NCBI RefSeq assembly: GCF_008974285.1
Contig: NZ_BKZV01000001.1
Location: 729,319-793,318, forward strand
Reading direction: 5' to 3'
DNA length: 64,000 nt
DNA from: Thermogemmatispora aurantia
GTDB lineage: Bacteria; Chloroflexota; Ktedonobacteria; Ktedonobacterales; Ktedonobacteraceae
A program made the position numbers and the translations under genes. Positions 35,300-45,085 of the stretch are shown one piece after another. The first letter of the stretch is position 1; each line of letters begins with the position of its first letter. Below the pieces are notes generated by a model, which did no database searches, was not told the origin of the DNA, and worked only from the letters and a program-made list of their open reading frames with translations.

Positions 35300-36285
35300 C
35301 GTGAAACCTTTCCTTCCATAGCAACATCGTCACCAGTTAGTTGCAGGAAGACCTGCTCCAGATCCAGAGTGGCAGGAGCCAGTGAGTCGGGGATCAGGCC
35401 AGCTTCGACCAGGTAGCGATTCAGCTCGCGCCCGCGTCCGTCGGGGGCAGGCGTAACCAGCTCACCCCTCTCAGTGAGACGGGCCGTCGCTCCCCACGGT
35501 TGGGCACGCACAAGCCGCAGCGCCTCCTGGGGGTGCTCCACGCGTACGACAAACTCGCCACGACCACGAGTCAGCTCTTCCACACTGGCCTCCGTTACCA
35601 GCCGTCCCAGTCTGATGATCGCCACACGCGTACAGATTTGCTGGACTTCACTGAGCAGATGGCTGGAGATGAAGATCGTTTTGCCCTGAGCAGCGAGCTG
35701 ATGCAGAAGATCGCGCATCTCAACAATACCGGCGGGATCGAGGCCATTGGCCGGCTCATCGAGGATCAGCAGTTCAGGATCATGTAAGAGGGCCAGTGCC
35801 AGGCCCAGGCGCTGCTTCATGCCAAGCGAGTAGGTCCTGACACGATCCTTCCGGCGACTGCTCAGGCCAACCAGCTCCAGGATCTCATCAATGCGGCGCT
35901 CAGAGACGCCTCCCAGAGAGCTGGCTACTACCCGCAGGTTATCCTGGGCGGACAGGTAGAGATAGAGCGCCGGCGTCTCAATCAAGGCGCCAACACGCGG
36001 CAGGACCAGCTTCGGCTGCCGCCTCAGGTCCTGCCCCAGGATCTCAATGCTGCCAGCCGTGGGCGTAATCAAGCCCAGAAGCATACGGATAGTAGTCGTC
36101 TTACCAGCCCCATTCGGTCCCAGAAAGCCAAAAATTTCGCCACGTCTGACTTCCAGATTAAGATCAGCCACCGCCAGGCGCTGGCCATAGCGCTTGGTGA
36201 GGCCACGCGTACGTAACGCCAGGCCATCAGCAGGCGCCGTGTAGTCGGTCCGGGGCGCCACGGCAGTCTGTACATTCCACGACAT
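35296..36285 (-). CDS. ABC transporter ATP-binding protein (exporter type)
   Basis: Partner ATPase of the permease at 34358-35299, 329 aa. Walker A GPNGAGKTT, Q-loop region PRVGALIETPALYLYLSAQDNLRV, signature YSLGMKQRLGLALALLHDP, Walker B LLILDEPANGLDP and switch His in IFISSHLLSEVQQI are intact. The GALIE/TPA stretch and the C-terminal 80-residue extension are typical of bacitracin-type (BcrA-like) ATPases. It is the first gene of a two-gene operon, transcribed away from adenine deaminase. Confidence 0.92.
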   Translation of the reverse strand: MSWNVQTAVAPRTDYTAPADGLALRTRGLTKRYGQRLAVADLNLEVRRGEIFGFLGPNGAGKTTTIRMLLGLITPTAGSIEILGQDLRRQPKLVLPRVGALIETPALYLYLSAQDNLRVVASSLGGVSERRIDEILELVGLSSRRKDRVRTYSLGMKQRLGLALALLHDPELLILDEPANGLDPAGIVEMRDLLHQLAAQGKTIFISSHLLSEVQQICTRVAIIRLGRLVTEASVEELTRGRGEFVVRVEHPQEALRLVRAQPWGATARLTERGELVTPAPDGRGRELNRYLVEAGLIPDSLAPATLDLEQVFLQLTGDDVAMEGKVSR

Positions 36286-36766
36286 GTTGCCCTATTCCTT
36301 GCTTCTAATGAGTAGTAAGTTATCCATAATCAGTGAAGGGCAGGGGCACTGGACAAGGGAGAAGCAAGGATAATCAGTTACTCCTCCCGTGCGCCCTTTT
36401 CGCCACTCAGGAACAAATTCAGCTGAGCCTGGCTCCGCGTTACAGGCGGTATTCCAACTGGCTTCCACCAGTGGCCCAGATGACAGCGCTCTCAGAAAGG
36501 AGGCCCATCCGAAGGGGGCCTCTCCCCCTCTGAAAGGGGCCTCTCCCCCTCGACGAGAGGCCATATTTCTGCTACCATGTGCGGCAATAGCAGGCGTGAC
36601 AGCAGGGATGCCCAGCCGGTGGCGGATGGATCAGCGATCAATCAAGCAGATAAGCAGCAAAGACGACATGGAGCACGCCCGCTCTCCAGAGGTGTCAACT
36701 GATCCCCAACAGCTGAGGCACGTAAACAGCCTCAAGCAGCCTATTTTCCGGCCAGGAGGTTCTTGA
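36286..36766. other. Divergent spacer upstream of adenine deaminase
   Basis: 481 bp with a 21-bp-period direct repeat (36515-36551) and an adjoining hairpin. I looked for a purine riboswitch (three-way junction with conserved TATA/loop-loop pairs) before ade and did not recognise one. No gene. Confidence 0.5.
36515..36562. repeat. Two 16-bp direct repeats (period 21) plus hairpin
   Basis: GGGGCCTCTCCCCCTC is present at 36515-36530 and again at 36536-36551. The second copy's GGCCTCTC (36538-36545) pairs with GAGAGGCC at 36555-36562, giving an 8-bp stem with a 9-nt loop. Function unknown; about 205 bp before ade. Confidence 0.6.
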
Positions 36767-38503
36767 ATGTACACGGTGGAAGGACTCCGGCAGCGCATTC
36801 GTGTGGCCCGAGGAGAGGAGCCTGCCGATCTGGTCCTGCGCAACGCCAGACTCGTCAATGTCTGCAGCGGCGAATGCTATCCCGCCGACATCGCTATCGC
36901 CGGCGGGCGGATTGCCGGCATCAGTGAACCGAGAGGTACCTACGGCGGCCAGCAAGAGCGCGACCTCGAGGGGCGCTGGCTCGCCCCGGGACTCATGGAT
37001 GGGCACATGCACATTGAGAGCACGATGCTGGTCCTTTCAGAATTTGCCCGCTTAGTTGTCCCTCGCGGCGTCACGGCAGTGATGCTTGATCCGCATGAGT
37101 TCGCGAATGTCTCCGGTATCGCCGGCATCCGTTTTGTGCTAGAGACAGCACGTGGTCTGCCACTGGATGCCTTCGTGCTGCTCTCTTCTTGCGTTCCCGC
37201 CTCGCAGTACGAGACGCCCTATCGCCCCTTACTGGCCAGCGACTTGCTGCCCCTGCTCAGTGAGGAGCGGGTACTTGGGCTGGCCGAGATGATGAACATG
37301 CCAGGTGTTCTCAACGGCGACGAGGAGGTACTGGCCAAAATTGCTGCCACCTTGAATCACGGCCTGGTCGTCGATGGCCATGCCCCAGGGCTGCAAGGGA
37401 GGGATCTCTGCGCCTACGCCGCTGCTGGTATCTCGTCTGATCACGAATGCACCACCGTCGCCGAAGCGCGCGAGCGTCTGCGCCTGGGCATGTGGCTCAT
37501 GATCCGCGAAGGCTCGGCGGCCCGCAATCTGGAGGCCCTGCTTCCGCTCATACAGGAATTGCATCCACCGCGCGCCTTCTTTGTCACCGATGACCGCGAT
37601 CCGCTGGATCTGTTGGAGCGCGGACACATCGATTCGATGGTGCGACGGGCGATCGAGCTGGGTCTGGACCCGGTGGAGGCCATTCGCCTGGCGAGTTACA
37701 ACACGGCCCAATATTTCCGTCTCAGCGACCGCGGGGCCATTGTTCCAGGGGCCCTGGCCGACCTGGTGGTGCTTGACGATCTGAGAACGTTCCAGGTGGA
37801 ATCGGTCTATAAAAGCGGCCAGCTGGTTGCCCAGGGAGGGCGTTTGTTGATTGAGCCAGAAGCCGGTCAGCTACAAGACCTCAGCAATACTATCCGAATT
37901 GCCGCCTTGCGCGAGGAGGATCTGCGCATTGCGGGTCGGCCCGGGCCAGTGGCCGTGATTGGCATCGAGCCAGGGCAGATTGTCACCCGTCACCTGCAAC
38001 TAGAGGCATCCTTGCGCGACGGCGAGATCGTGGCTGACCCCGAGCGCGATCTGCTGAAACTGGTGGTCATCGAGCGTCACCATGCCAGCGGGCGCATCGG
38101 CCTGGGACTCGTGCAAGGTCTGGGGCTGAAGCGTGGCGCCCTTGCCTCTAGCGTCGCCCACGACGCCCACAACCTGGTCATTGCCGGCGTCAGCGATCAC
38201 GACATCCTCAAGGCCGCCCAGGCCCTGGCAGCGATGGGAGGGGGCTTCGCTCTCGTCGTCGACGGCGAGCTGAGGGCCAGCGTTCCCCTGCCTCTGGCTG
38301 GTCTGGTCTCCGCCGCACCGATCTCCGAGCTAGTCGCCCGCCTGCGGGCCTTGGACGAGGCCGCCGCCGCCCTCGGCTGCACCCTGGAGCATCCCTGCAT
38401 GACCCTCAGCTTCCTTTCGCTCTCAGTTATTCCAGCCTTGAAGCTCACCGATCAAGGACTGATCGACGTTGAGCGCTTTGCACAGGTGCCACTGCAAAGT
38501 TAG
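36767..38503 (+). CDS. ade: Adenine deaminase
   Basis: Hydrolyses adenine to hypoxanthine and ammonia (amidohydrolase superfamily, metal-dependent). 578 aa, normal length. Motifs: LAPGLMDGHMHIEST (first metal His pair), LDPHEFANVSG, VVDGHAPGLQG, ISSDHECT and TDDRDPLDLLERGHID (metal Asp), then the C-terminal beta-domain with LVVIERHHASGRIGLGLVQG and VAHDAHNLVIAG. CAGGAGG lies 12-18 bp upstream. It leads a co-directional series with a molybdenum hydroxylase, so adenine would be routed to hypoxanthine and then oxidised. Confidence 0.95.
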   Translation: MYTVEGLRQRIRVARGEEPADLVLRNARLVNVCSGECYPADIAIAGGRIAGISEPRGTYGGQQERDLEGRWLAPGLMDGHMHIESTMLVLSEFARLVVPRGVTAVMLDPHEFANVSGIAGIRFVLETARGLPLDAFVLLSSCVPASQYETPYRPLLASDLLPLLSEERVLGLAEMMNMPGVLNGDEEVLAKIAATLNHGLVVDGHAPGLQGRDLCAYAAAGISSDHECTTVAEARERLRLGMWLMIREGSAARNLEALLPLIQELHPPRAFFVTDDRDPLDLLERGHIDSMVRRAIELGLDPVEAIRLASYNTAQYFRLSDRGAIVPGALADLVVLDDLRTFQVESVYKSGQLVAQGGRLLIEPEAGQLQDLSNTIRIAALREEDLRIAGRPGPVAVIGIEPGQIVTRHLQLEASLRDGEIVADPERDLLKLVVIERHHASGRIGLGLVQGLGLKRGALASSVAHDAHNLVIAGVSDHDILKAAQALAAMGGGFALVVDGELRASVPLPLAGLVSAAPISELVARLRALDEAAAALGCTLEHPCMTLSFLSLSVIPALKLTDQGLIDVERFAQVPLQS

Positions 38504-38601
38504 CCAACCCGTCAATCAGATCAGCACGCAGGCAAGTCGAGCCAGTGGCTTCTGGCTTGCCCAGCCGGGCCTTGAGGCAAGGAAAGTCCGAGGATTCTAG
38601 C

Positions 38602-39561
38602 ATGCTGCCAAATCTACTTGAATATCACTGGGTCGAGGACGTTGATGATGCCCTCATTCTGCTCTCGCGTCCCGACATCAAAACGGTTCCCCTGGCCGGG
38701 GGCACCCACCTGCTGGGCCAGAATGACGAAAGCATCCAGGCCGTAGTTGATCTGCGTGACCTGGGCCTGGCCTATATTTCAGAAGACCAGCGCGGGATTC
38801 GCATCGGAAGCATGACCACCTTGCAGAGCATGGCGGAGGCGCCACTGCTCAAGAGTTTTCTTGGTGGTCTGCTGGCTCAGGCAGCTCAGTACTCCGCTCC
38901 TTCACCTCTCATTCGCAACGCCGCCACACTGGGGGGCACGCTAGCACTCGGAGCCAGCTCCCAGGCTGATCTGCTCACAGCCCTGGCTGTCGTCGACGCC
39001 GAGGTTGTCCTGCGCTCCGGCCAGAAAACCCAGGTCGATTTGCGCGGCGGCACGCCAGAGCGTCCGGGTCTCGCGCTTTCAGGCGTCACCTACAAAGGGA
39101 AACTGGAACGGCGCGTCCCCTACCACCGGCTCTCACTGGAACGTCGCCCCCAGGAACTGATTATCGAAGTGCAGATCGCTCCCCCAGGCCGCGGCTGGGG
39201 CACAGCCCTGGAACGGGTCGGGCGGAGCGCCGTTGATACAGCCTTGCTCACTGCTGCCGCCCTGGTGGAGGTCGAAAATGGTCGCTATCGCAATGTGCGT
39301 CTGGCCCTCGGCGGGGTCAATATGGAGCCACAGCGCCTGCCCACCCTTGAGCGGCGCCTGGAAGGTCAACCTGTCCAGGACCTGCGCCTGCTGGCCACAG
39401 CTGTCCAGGCTGGCCTGGCCGACTTCCGTCCACCCGCCGACTTCCGGGCCAGCCCGGGCTATCGGCGTGTTTGCGGAGCTAACCTGGCCTATCGCGCCCT
39501 TGAAGAAGCCGCGAACATAGCCCGCTGGCGCGATATTACGTCCTCGGAAGGGAGAGCGTAA
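38602..39561 (+). CDS. Molybdenum hydroxylase FAD subunit (xanthine dehydrogenase family)
   Basis: FAD-binding middle subunit that accepts electrons from the FeS clusters. 319 aa from ATG 38602. FAD-site motifs: TVPLAGGTHLLGQN (phosphate contact) and IRNAATLGGTLALGASSQADLLTAL; the C-terminal CODH-flavoprotein domain follows (ALERVGRSAVDTALLTAAALVEV). The second motif has Ser-Gln-Ala-Asp where many relatives have a Pro-containing loop. It lies 4 bp before the fused FeS/Mo gene, the YgfM-XdhD arrangement of E. coli. Together with adenine deaminase upstream, hypoxanthine/xanthine is the likely substrate. Confidence 0.9.
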   Translation: MLPNLLEYHWVEDVDDALILLSRPDIKTVPLAGGTHLLGQNDESIQAVVDLRDLGLAYISEDQRGIRIGSMTTLQSMAEAPLLKSFLGGLLAQAAQYSAPSPLIRNAATLGGTLALGASSQADLLTALAVVDAEVVLRSGQKTQVDLRGGTPERPGLALSGVTYKGKLERRVPYHRLSLERRPQELIIEVQIAPPGRGWGTALERVGRSAVDTALLTAAALVEVENGRYRNVRLALGGVNMEPQRLPTLERRLEGQPVQDLRLLATAVQAGLADFRPPADFRASPGYRRVCGANLAYRALEEAANIARWRDITSSEGRA

Positions 39562-39565
39562 TCTT

Positions 39566-42499
39566 ATGGAACTAGAACTACGCATCAATGGAGTGATCAA
39601 GAGCCTCGACGTCGCTCCCAACGAGTTGCTGTTGAACGTCCTGCGGCGCGAAGGCTACTACAGTGTCAAGCACGGCTGCGATCATGGGCACTGCGGCGCC
39701 TGTACAGTGCTCATCGATGGTCTGCCCCGCCCCAGCTGCGTCATGCTCGCCATGCAGGCAGCCGGAGCCACGGTGACCACGGTTGAGGGGCTAGGCTCGC
39801 TGCACCGCCTCCATCCCCTACAGGAGACCTTCATCGACGCCGGCGCAGTCCACTGCGGCTTCTGTACCCCAGGTATGCTGCTTTCAGCCTACGCTCTCCT
39901 GCAACGTAACCCCAACCCTAGCGAGGAAGAGATCCGCGAAGCGCTGGCGGGGAATCTCTGCCGTTGCACCGGCTATAACCGTCTTGTCCAGGCCGTTCAG
40001 CGCGCCGCCGCCCTGCTACGTGGCGAGGATATCGAGCCGATTAGCATCCCCGATAGCGGTGGTCGTACGCGCTCCTGGGATCTTGGACGCGCCTCACTGG
40101 AGCCATACGAGCAGACGGGCACAGGAGTGCAGCGCGTGCAGGTTATGATGGGGCAACCAGAGCGCCAGATCGATGCCATCAAGCTCGTCACAGGCAAGCC
40201 GGCCTTTGCTGACGACTGCGACTTGCCCGGCCTTCTGCATGCTCGCCTGCTCACAAGCCCCCACGCCCATGCCATCATTCGGGAGATCGATACCACGGAG
40301 GCGCGAGCTTTGCCGGGGGTGCACGCTGTCTTGACCTACAAAGACATTCCCCGCATTCCCTCTACCAGTGCCGGTCAACCCTGGCCTGAGCCTGGGCCGC
40401 ACGACCAGTACAGTCTGGACCATACCGTCCGCTACGTGGGGGACCGCGTGGCAGTCGTCGCCGCCGAGACAGCAGACATCGCTGAGCAGGCACTGAAGCT
40501 GATCAAGGTCGATTACGAGCCACTGCCCGCCGTTTTTGATCCCCGCCAGGCACTAGAGCCGGGGGCCCCACGGCTGCACCCCGAACCGGAGTCGTATGGC
40601 ATCTACGACGCCAATCGCAATATTGCCTCTCACGTGCACTTCGAGCAGGGCGACGTTGAGCGGGCCTTTGCCAGTGCCGAGCTAATCGTGGAAGGCGAAT
40701 ACGTCCTTCCCCAGAGCCAGCATGCCGCCCTGGAAAACCACGTCGCTATTACCTACTGGGACGAGGATGACCGGCTCGTCGTGCGCACCAGCAGCGAGGT
40801 ACCCTATCACGTGCGGCGCATTGTGGCTGCACTGACCGGGCTGGCGCCGCGACGGATACGGGTTATCGCCCCACGTGTGGGTGGAGGCTTTGGGGGCAAA
40901 CACGATCTCATCGTCGAAGACCTCTGCGCTCTGCTCACCCTGGCCACCGATCGCCCCGTGCGCCTTGAATACAGCCGGGTGGACGAGTTTCGCAGCAGCC
41001 GCGTGGTGCCGAGCCAGATCATCCGTCTGAAGACTGGCCTTCGGCGTGACGGTACCATCATCGCTAACCAGATGCTGGTCCTGGTCAACGCTGGCGCCTA
41101 CGGGGGCCAGGCTGCTTCCGTCTCTGCAGGCAGTGGGCTGAACAGTCTGCCTCTCTATCCTTGCCCGAATCTACGCTACAGCGCCCAGGCGGTCTATACC
41201 AACCTGCCACCGGCTGGCGCATTCCGCAGCAATGGCGCCTTGGCGGGCCTCTTTGCCCTTGAAAGCCACATGGACGAGATCGCGCGTCGCCTGGGCATGG
41301 ACCCGCTGGCTTTGCGACGCAAAAACTGGCTCAAGGAGGGGGAACCCCTCCCTTTCCTCTCCCAGGCCCAAGCCAGGTATGAGTCCCCTATCCCCCAGGC
41401 AGGTCTGGCTTCCCCCTACTCGGCAGAGGTACGACTCGCCCACTGTGGTCTGCCTCGCTGTCTGCAGGTTGTCGAAGAGCAGCTCAACTGGCGCGAGAAA
41501 CGCCGACAGGGACAGAGTGGCCCCGCTCAGAGCGGGCGCATCCAACGCGGTGTTGGCATCGCTCTGGCCATGCACCTGCCCACCTCTGCCCAATCCTTGT
41601 TGAGCAGCGCCACACTCAAGCTCAACGAGGACGGCTCCTTCAATCTGCTCATCAGCCTCCCTGAGAACGGCAACGGCAGCCATACCATCCTGGCCCAGAT
41701 CGCCGCCGAGGTTCTCGGAGTACGACCTGAAGATATTCTCATTCATCTTCCTGATACCGACAGCACACCCTTTGACACCAGCAGCGACCCCTCCTCCTCC
41801 CTCTACGCCTGTGTTCACGCTGTCAGGCAGGCAGCAGAGCAGGTTCGACAGCAGCTACTCAGCGTTGCCGCTCGGCTGCTCAAGGTGCCAGCAGAGAGTC
41901 TCTCCCTGGCCGACTATCAGATCAGCGCCCCAGGCGGTAAGAGTCTCAGCCTCTCTCAGGTAGCGCTGCAGGCTCTCTACGGCGAGCAACCGACGCCGAT
42001 CAGTGCCACCTCCTCCTGGAACGCTGCCTGCAATGCTCCTACCTTTGCCGCCCAGGGGGTCGAGGTTGAAGTCGACACCGCGACAGGTGCGACGCGCGTG
42101 CTCAAGGTTGTCTCAGCGATTGACGGCGGTCACATTGTCAATCCTGTTCTTGCCGAGGGGCAGATTGAGGGTGGCATTGCTCAAGGTCTCAGTTACAGCC
42201 TGTGCGAGGAAATGGTGTATGATCAGCAGGGGAACTTGCTGACCACTGATCTGAATGACTACCGTATCTTCAGTGCTCGCGATATGCCCGAGACGAGCAT
42301 TGTCCTTATGGAGGGCGATGGCTCCGACCCGTTCGACATCCGCGACATTGGCGAGATCGCCATCGCCGCAGTGGCCCCGGCCCTGGCCAACGCCGTTGCT
42401 GACGCGCTCGGCGTGCGCCTGCGCCAGCTTCCACTGACTCCCGAGCGCATCTTGCACGCCCTCTACGTAGTCAGACAGCAGGCAGCAAGGCCAGCCTGA
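39566..42499 (+). CDS. xdhD: Molybdenum hydroxylase, fused [2Fe-2S] and molybdopterin subunits
   Basis: Single 977 aa chain joining what are usually two subunits. Residues 1-155 hold both [2Fe-2S] clusters: CDHGHCGACTVL and CGFCTPG...LCRCTGY. The Mo part starts near 195 with KLVTGKPAFADDCDLPG and has QSQHAALENHVAI, RVGGGFGGKHD and, near the end, DIGEIAIAAVAPALANAV, where the Glu is the active-site base. The usual GxFRGxGxPQ loop reads GAFRSNGALAG, so the substrate pocket may differ from classic xanthine dehydrogenase. FAD subunit is just upstream; no XdhC chaperone is in the window, but moeA is. XdhD-like naming is by architecture, not by proven activity. Confidence 0.88.
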   Translation: MELELRINGVIKSLDVAPNELLLNVLRREGYYSVKHGCDHGHCGACTVLIDGLPRPSCVMLAMQAAGATVTTVEGLGSLHRLHPLQETFIDAGAVHCGFCTPGMLLSAYALLQRNPNPSEEEIREALAGNLCRCTGYNRLVQAVQRAAALLRGEDIEPISIPDSGGRTRSWDLGRASLEPYEQTGTGVQRVQVMMGQPERQIDAIKLVTGKPAFADDCDLPGLLHARLLTSPHAHAIIREIDTTEARALPGVHAVLTYKDIPRIPSTSAGQPWPEPGPHDQYSLDHTVRYVGDRVAVVAAETADIAEQALKLIKVDYEPLPAVFDPRQALEPGAPRLHPEPESYGIYDANRNIASHVHFEQGDVERAFASAELIVEGEYVLPQSQHAALENHVAITYWDEDDRLVVRTSSEVPYHVRRIVAALTGLAPRRIRVIAPRVGGGFGGKHDLIVEDLCALLTLATDRPVRLEYSRVDEFRSSRVVPSQIIRLKTGLRRDGTIIANQMLVLVNAGAYGGQAASVSAGSGLNSLPLYPCPNLRYSAQAVYTNLPPAGAFRSNGALAGLFALESHMDEIARRLGMDPLALRRKNWLKEGEPLPFLSQAQARYESPIPQAGLASPYSAEVRLAHCGLPRCLQVVEEQLNWREKRRQGQSGPAQSGRIQRGVGIALAMHLPTSAQSLLSSATLKLNEDGSFNLLISLPENGNGSHTILAQIAAEVLGVRPEDILIHLPDTDSTPFDTSSDPSSSLYACVHAVRQAAEQVRQQLLSVAARLLKVPAESLSLADYQISAPGGKSLSLSQVALQALYGEQPTPISATSSWNAACNAPTFAAQGVEVEVDTATGATRVLKVVSAIDGGHIVNPVLAEGQIEGGIAQGLSYSLCEEMVYDQQGNLLTTDLNDYRIFSARDMPETSIVLMEGDGSDPFDIRDIGEIAIAAVAPALANAVADALGVRLRQLPLTPERILHALYVVRQQAARPA

Positions 42500-42597
42500 G
42501 CAGTATCGACCACTGGCCAGCATCAGACTACCATAGGGGTAGGCGGTCCGACGAAGTGGCCCATGAGCAAGCGGAGCAGCAAAAGGGAGAAAGCCCA

Positions 42598-43626
42598 ATG
42601 GATCTGATTAACGTCTTCGACTACGAGGCCCTGGCCCGTGAGCGTATCGACACCAGCTCCTGGGTTTACTACGCCTGTGGAGCCGACGACGAAGTGACGC
42701 TACGAGCCAACCGCAGCGCCTTTGAGCGCATCAAACTTAGACCACGGGTCCTGGTTGACGTCAGTCAGATTGACCTGACAACAACAGTGCTTGGTATGAG
42801 CCTGCCAATGCCCATTTTCATCGCGCCAACGGCTTTACAAGGTCTGGCTCATCCGGAAGGAGAGTGCGAGATGGCCCGCGGCGCCGCCCTGGCCGGCACT
42901 TTGCTGGTAGTGAGTACCTCCTCCAGCTGCAGTCTGGAGGAGGTAGCCGCAGCCGCCGGCGGACCACTCTGGTTTCAGCTCTATATCACGACGCGCCCGA
43001 CCGCCCAGCGCCTGGTCGAGCGAGCAGAGGCCGCTGGCTATCAGGGCCTGGTGCTGACGGTTGACACGCCGCGCTGGGGGAACAAAGAGCGCGCCGCGCG
43101 CTATCCACTCAGCCGCAGCATTCGCAAGGCCAACTTCGAGAATGAGAGCGAGGGCGACCTGCCTGATCCCTCCTGTACCTGGGAGATCATTCCCTGGCTG
43201 CGCTCGCTCACTCGTCTGCCACTGATTCTGAAAGGTATTCTGACAGGCGAGGACGCCCAGCGGGCCTGTGAGCACGGCGTCGACGCCATCATCGTCTCTA
43301 ATCACGGAGGGCGCCAGCTCGACAGCGTAGCCGCTACCATCGAAGTCCTACCGGAGATCGTCGATGCCGTGGCAGGGCGCTGCGAGGTCTACCTGGATGG
43401 AGGGGTCAGACGCGGCACCGATATCCTCAAGGCGCTGGCCCTGGGGGCACGGGCAGTTCTTGTTGGGCGCCCCCCTCTTTGGGGCCTGGCCGTTAACGGG
43501 GCCCAGGGGGTGGCCGACGTCCTGGCTATACTGCGTGACGAGCTGGAGCAAGCGATGGCCCTGGCAGGCTGCCCTCACCTGGCCAGCATCGATCGCTCCC
43601 TCGTCAGGCTCCCCCATGTGCCATAA
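42598..43626 (+). CDS. FMN-dependent alpha-hydroxy-acid oxidase
   Basis: 342 aa from ATG 42598 behind AAAAGGGAGAAAGC. TIM-barrel family of glycolate/lactate oxidases. The active-site residues known from glycolate oxidase are all visible: Tyr in WVYYACGADDE, Tyr in FQLYITTRP, Asp in LTVDTPRWG, Lys in LILKGILTGEDA, and His and Arg in VSNHGGRQLD. It should therefore oxidise an L-2-hydroxy acid with O2 (or another acceptor). It follows the molybdenum hydroxylase by 98 bp on the same strand. Glyoxylate-yielding purine breakdown or a ureidoglycolate-like substrate would fit the cluster, but that is inference. Confidence 0.9.
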   Translation: MDLINVFDYEALARERIDTSSWVYYACGADDEVTLRANRSAFERIKLRPRVLVDVSQIDLTTTVLGMSLPMPIFIAPTALQGLAHPEGECEMARGAALAGTLLVVSTSSSCSLEEVAAAAGGPLWFQLYITTRPTAQRLVERAEAAGYQGLVLTVDTPRWGNKERAARYPLSRSIRKANFENESEGDLPDPSCTWEIIPWLRSLTRLPLILKGILTGEDAQRACEHGVDAIIVSNHGGRQLDSVAATIEVLPEIVDAVAGRCEVYLDGGVRRGTDILKALALGARAVLVGRPPLWGLAVNGAQGVADVLAILRDELEQAMALAGCPHLASIDRSLVRLPHVP

Positions 43627-43781
43627 TAGCAAGCGGTGGGATCAGTGGAGCAACAGAACAAGCTCCTCTCTCCCGCTGACACCCAACAGGGCTGGCTGGC
43701 CGCCGCAGTTGCGTGCTCTCCAGCCATACAAACAACAACTCATCTCAACAACTTACTGCATATCAATAAAGGACAGGTTCT

Positions 43782-45023
43782 ATGCTGTTAGCGAGCCATA
43801 TTCTGAAGCTAGAATGTGTTCTCTGCGGCAGTAGCTATACGCCGGGCAGCGTTACCTATACCTGCCCGAACTGCGGTCCCCAGGGCACTCTTTTAGTTCA
43901 GTATGACTACGACCAGATTCGTTGGAATTACCATGCCGAGAGCCGTGATCCCTCAATCCGACGCTATCGTCCCTTCCTACCCATTCCTTACGGCAATCGC
44001 TTGCCGCCACTAATCGTCGGAGGAACGCCACTCTACCCGGCAGAGCGACTACGCAAGCACTTAAATATGCGCAACCTCTGGCTGAAGGATGAAACGCGCA
44101 ATCCCAGCGGTTCATATACCGACCGCGGGGCATTTGTCGCGACCAGTCTGGCCCTGCCAGAGGAGCGTAAGCTGGTCTGTGCCTCGACAGGCGACAGCGC
44201 TCTGGCGCTGAGTCAGCAAGCGGCGGCGCTGGGACTGAGCTGTCAGCTCTTTCTCCCCTCGCGCAGCGCCCGCAAGCTCGCCGGGGTTCTGCAGCTTTAC
44301 GGGGCCAGGATCTTTGCTGTCGACGGCAGCTACGACGATGCCTTTGACCTGAGCGTCGAGGCTACGGCAAAATTCGGCTGGTACAACGTCAATATCGGTT
44401 ACAACCCCTACATTGTCGAGGGACTCAAGACCGTTGGTCTGGAAATCGCCGAGCAATTGGGGCATACCGTTCCCGACGCTATTCTGGTGCCCGTGGCCGA
44501 TGGCGGCTTGATCAGCGGCATCTACCGCGGCTTCGAAGATCTGCGTCAGCTCGGCATCGTTCGCCAGATTCCGCGCCTCATCGCCGTGCAGACAGAAGGT
44601 GCGCCGGCTTTCGTACGCTCCCTTGGGAACGAGGCCCTACGCCAGCCAGAGATCGTTTCTCCGACAACTCAGGTGGAGAGCCTCGCCGTCGGTCATCCTC
44701 ACAACGGAGCAATGGCCCTGCGACACGTGCGTCAGAGCGGCGGCTTTGGGATCACCGTCAGCGATGAGGCCCTGCTCAAGGCTCGCCAAGAGTTGGCCGC
44801 CCTGACCGGTATCTTCGTTGCACCAGCGGGAGCAGCCTCCTACGCGGCCCTGCTGCAGTTACTTGAGGAAGGCAAGATCAAGCGCCACGAGATGGTAGTC
44901 CTGTTAGCCACGGCTAGCGGTCAGCGCAGCGGCGAGACAATTGAGCAGCGCGAGGACGAGCTTGTTACGCTCGCCAGAGGCAGCGAAGGGCTGCAATCCC
45001 TAGAGCTGCAAGTCAGCGCCTGA
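43782..45023 (+). CDS. Threonine-synthase-like protein lacking the PLP lysine
   Basis: 413 aa of the fold-type II PLP family. A zinc-knuckle N-terminus (Cys12, Cys15, Cys28, Cys31) is followed by the threonine-synthase order WLKDETRNPSGSYTDRG, VCASTGDSALALS and a glycine-rich phosphate loop PVADGGLISGIYRGF. In active enzymes the first motif reads GSFKDR with Lys forming the Schiff base; here that residue is Thr113 (codon ACC), and the Asn of ASTGN is Asp. Internal aldimine formation is therefore impossible at the normal site. The frame is intact. It lies between the hydroxy-acid oxidase and the carbamate-kinase-like gene. It may be a binding protein, a regulator, or an enzyme with a new chemistry. 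Confidence 0.85.
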   Translation: MLLASHILKLECVLCGSSYTPGSVTYTCPNCGPQGTLLVQYDYDQIRWNYHAESRDPSIRRYRPFLPIPYGNRLPPLIVGGTPLYPAERLRKHLNMRNLWLKDETRNPSGSYTDRGAFVATSLALPEERKLVCASTGDSALALSQQAAALGLSCQLFLPSRSARKLAGVLQLYGARIFAVDGSYDDAFDLSVEATAKFGWYNVNIGYNPYIVEGLKTVGLEIAEQLGHTVPDAILVPVADGGLISGIYRGFEDLRQLGIVRQIPRLIAVQTEGAPAFVRSLGNEALRQPEIVSPTTQVESLAVGHPHNGAMALRHVRQSGGFGITVSDEALLKARQELAALTGIFVAPAGAASYAALLQLLEEGKIKRHEMVVLLATASGQRSGETIEQREDELVTLARGSEGLQSLELQVSA

Positions 45024-45085
45024 GCGCACAGCGGCAGACGCTCGCTGGCCAGTGGAGAGAACTATCCGAGGAGGATACCCGTTCA

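Noticed and set aside
36286..36766. Purine riboswitch before adenine deaminase
   Set aside because: The conserved three-way-junction pattern was not recognised; the spacer shows only a direct repeat and a hairpin.
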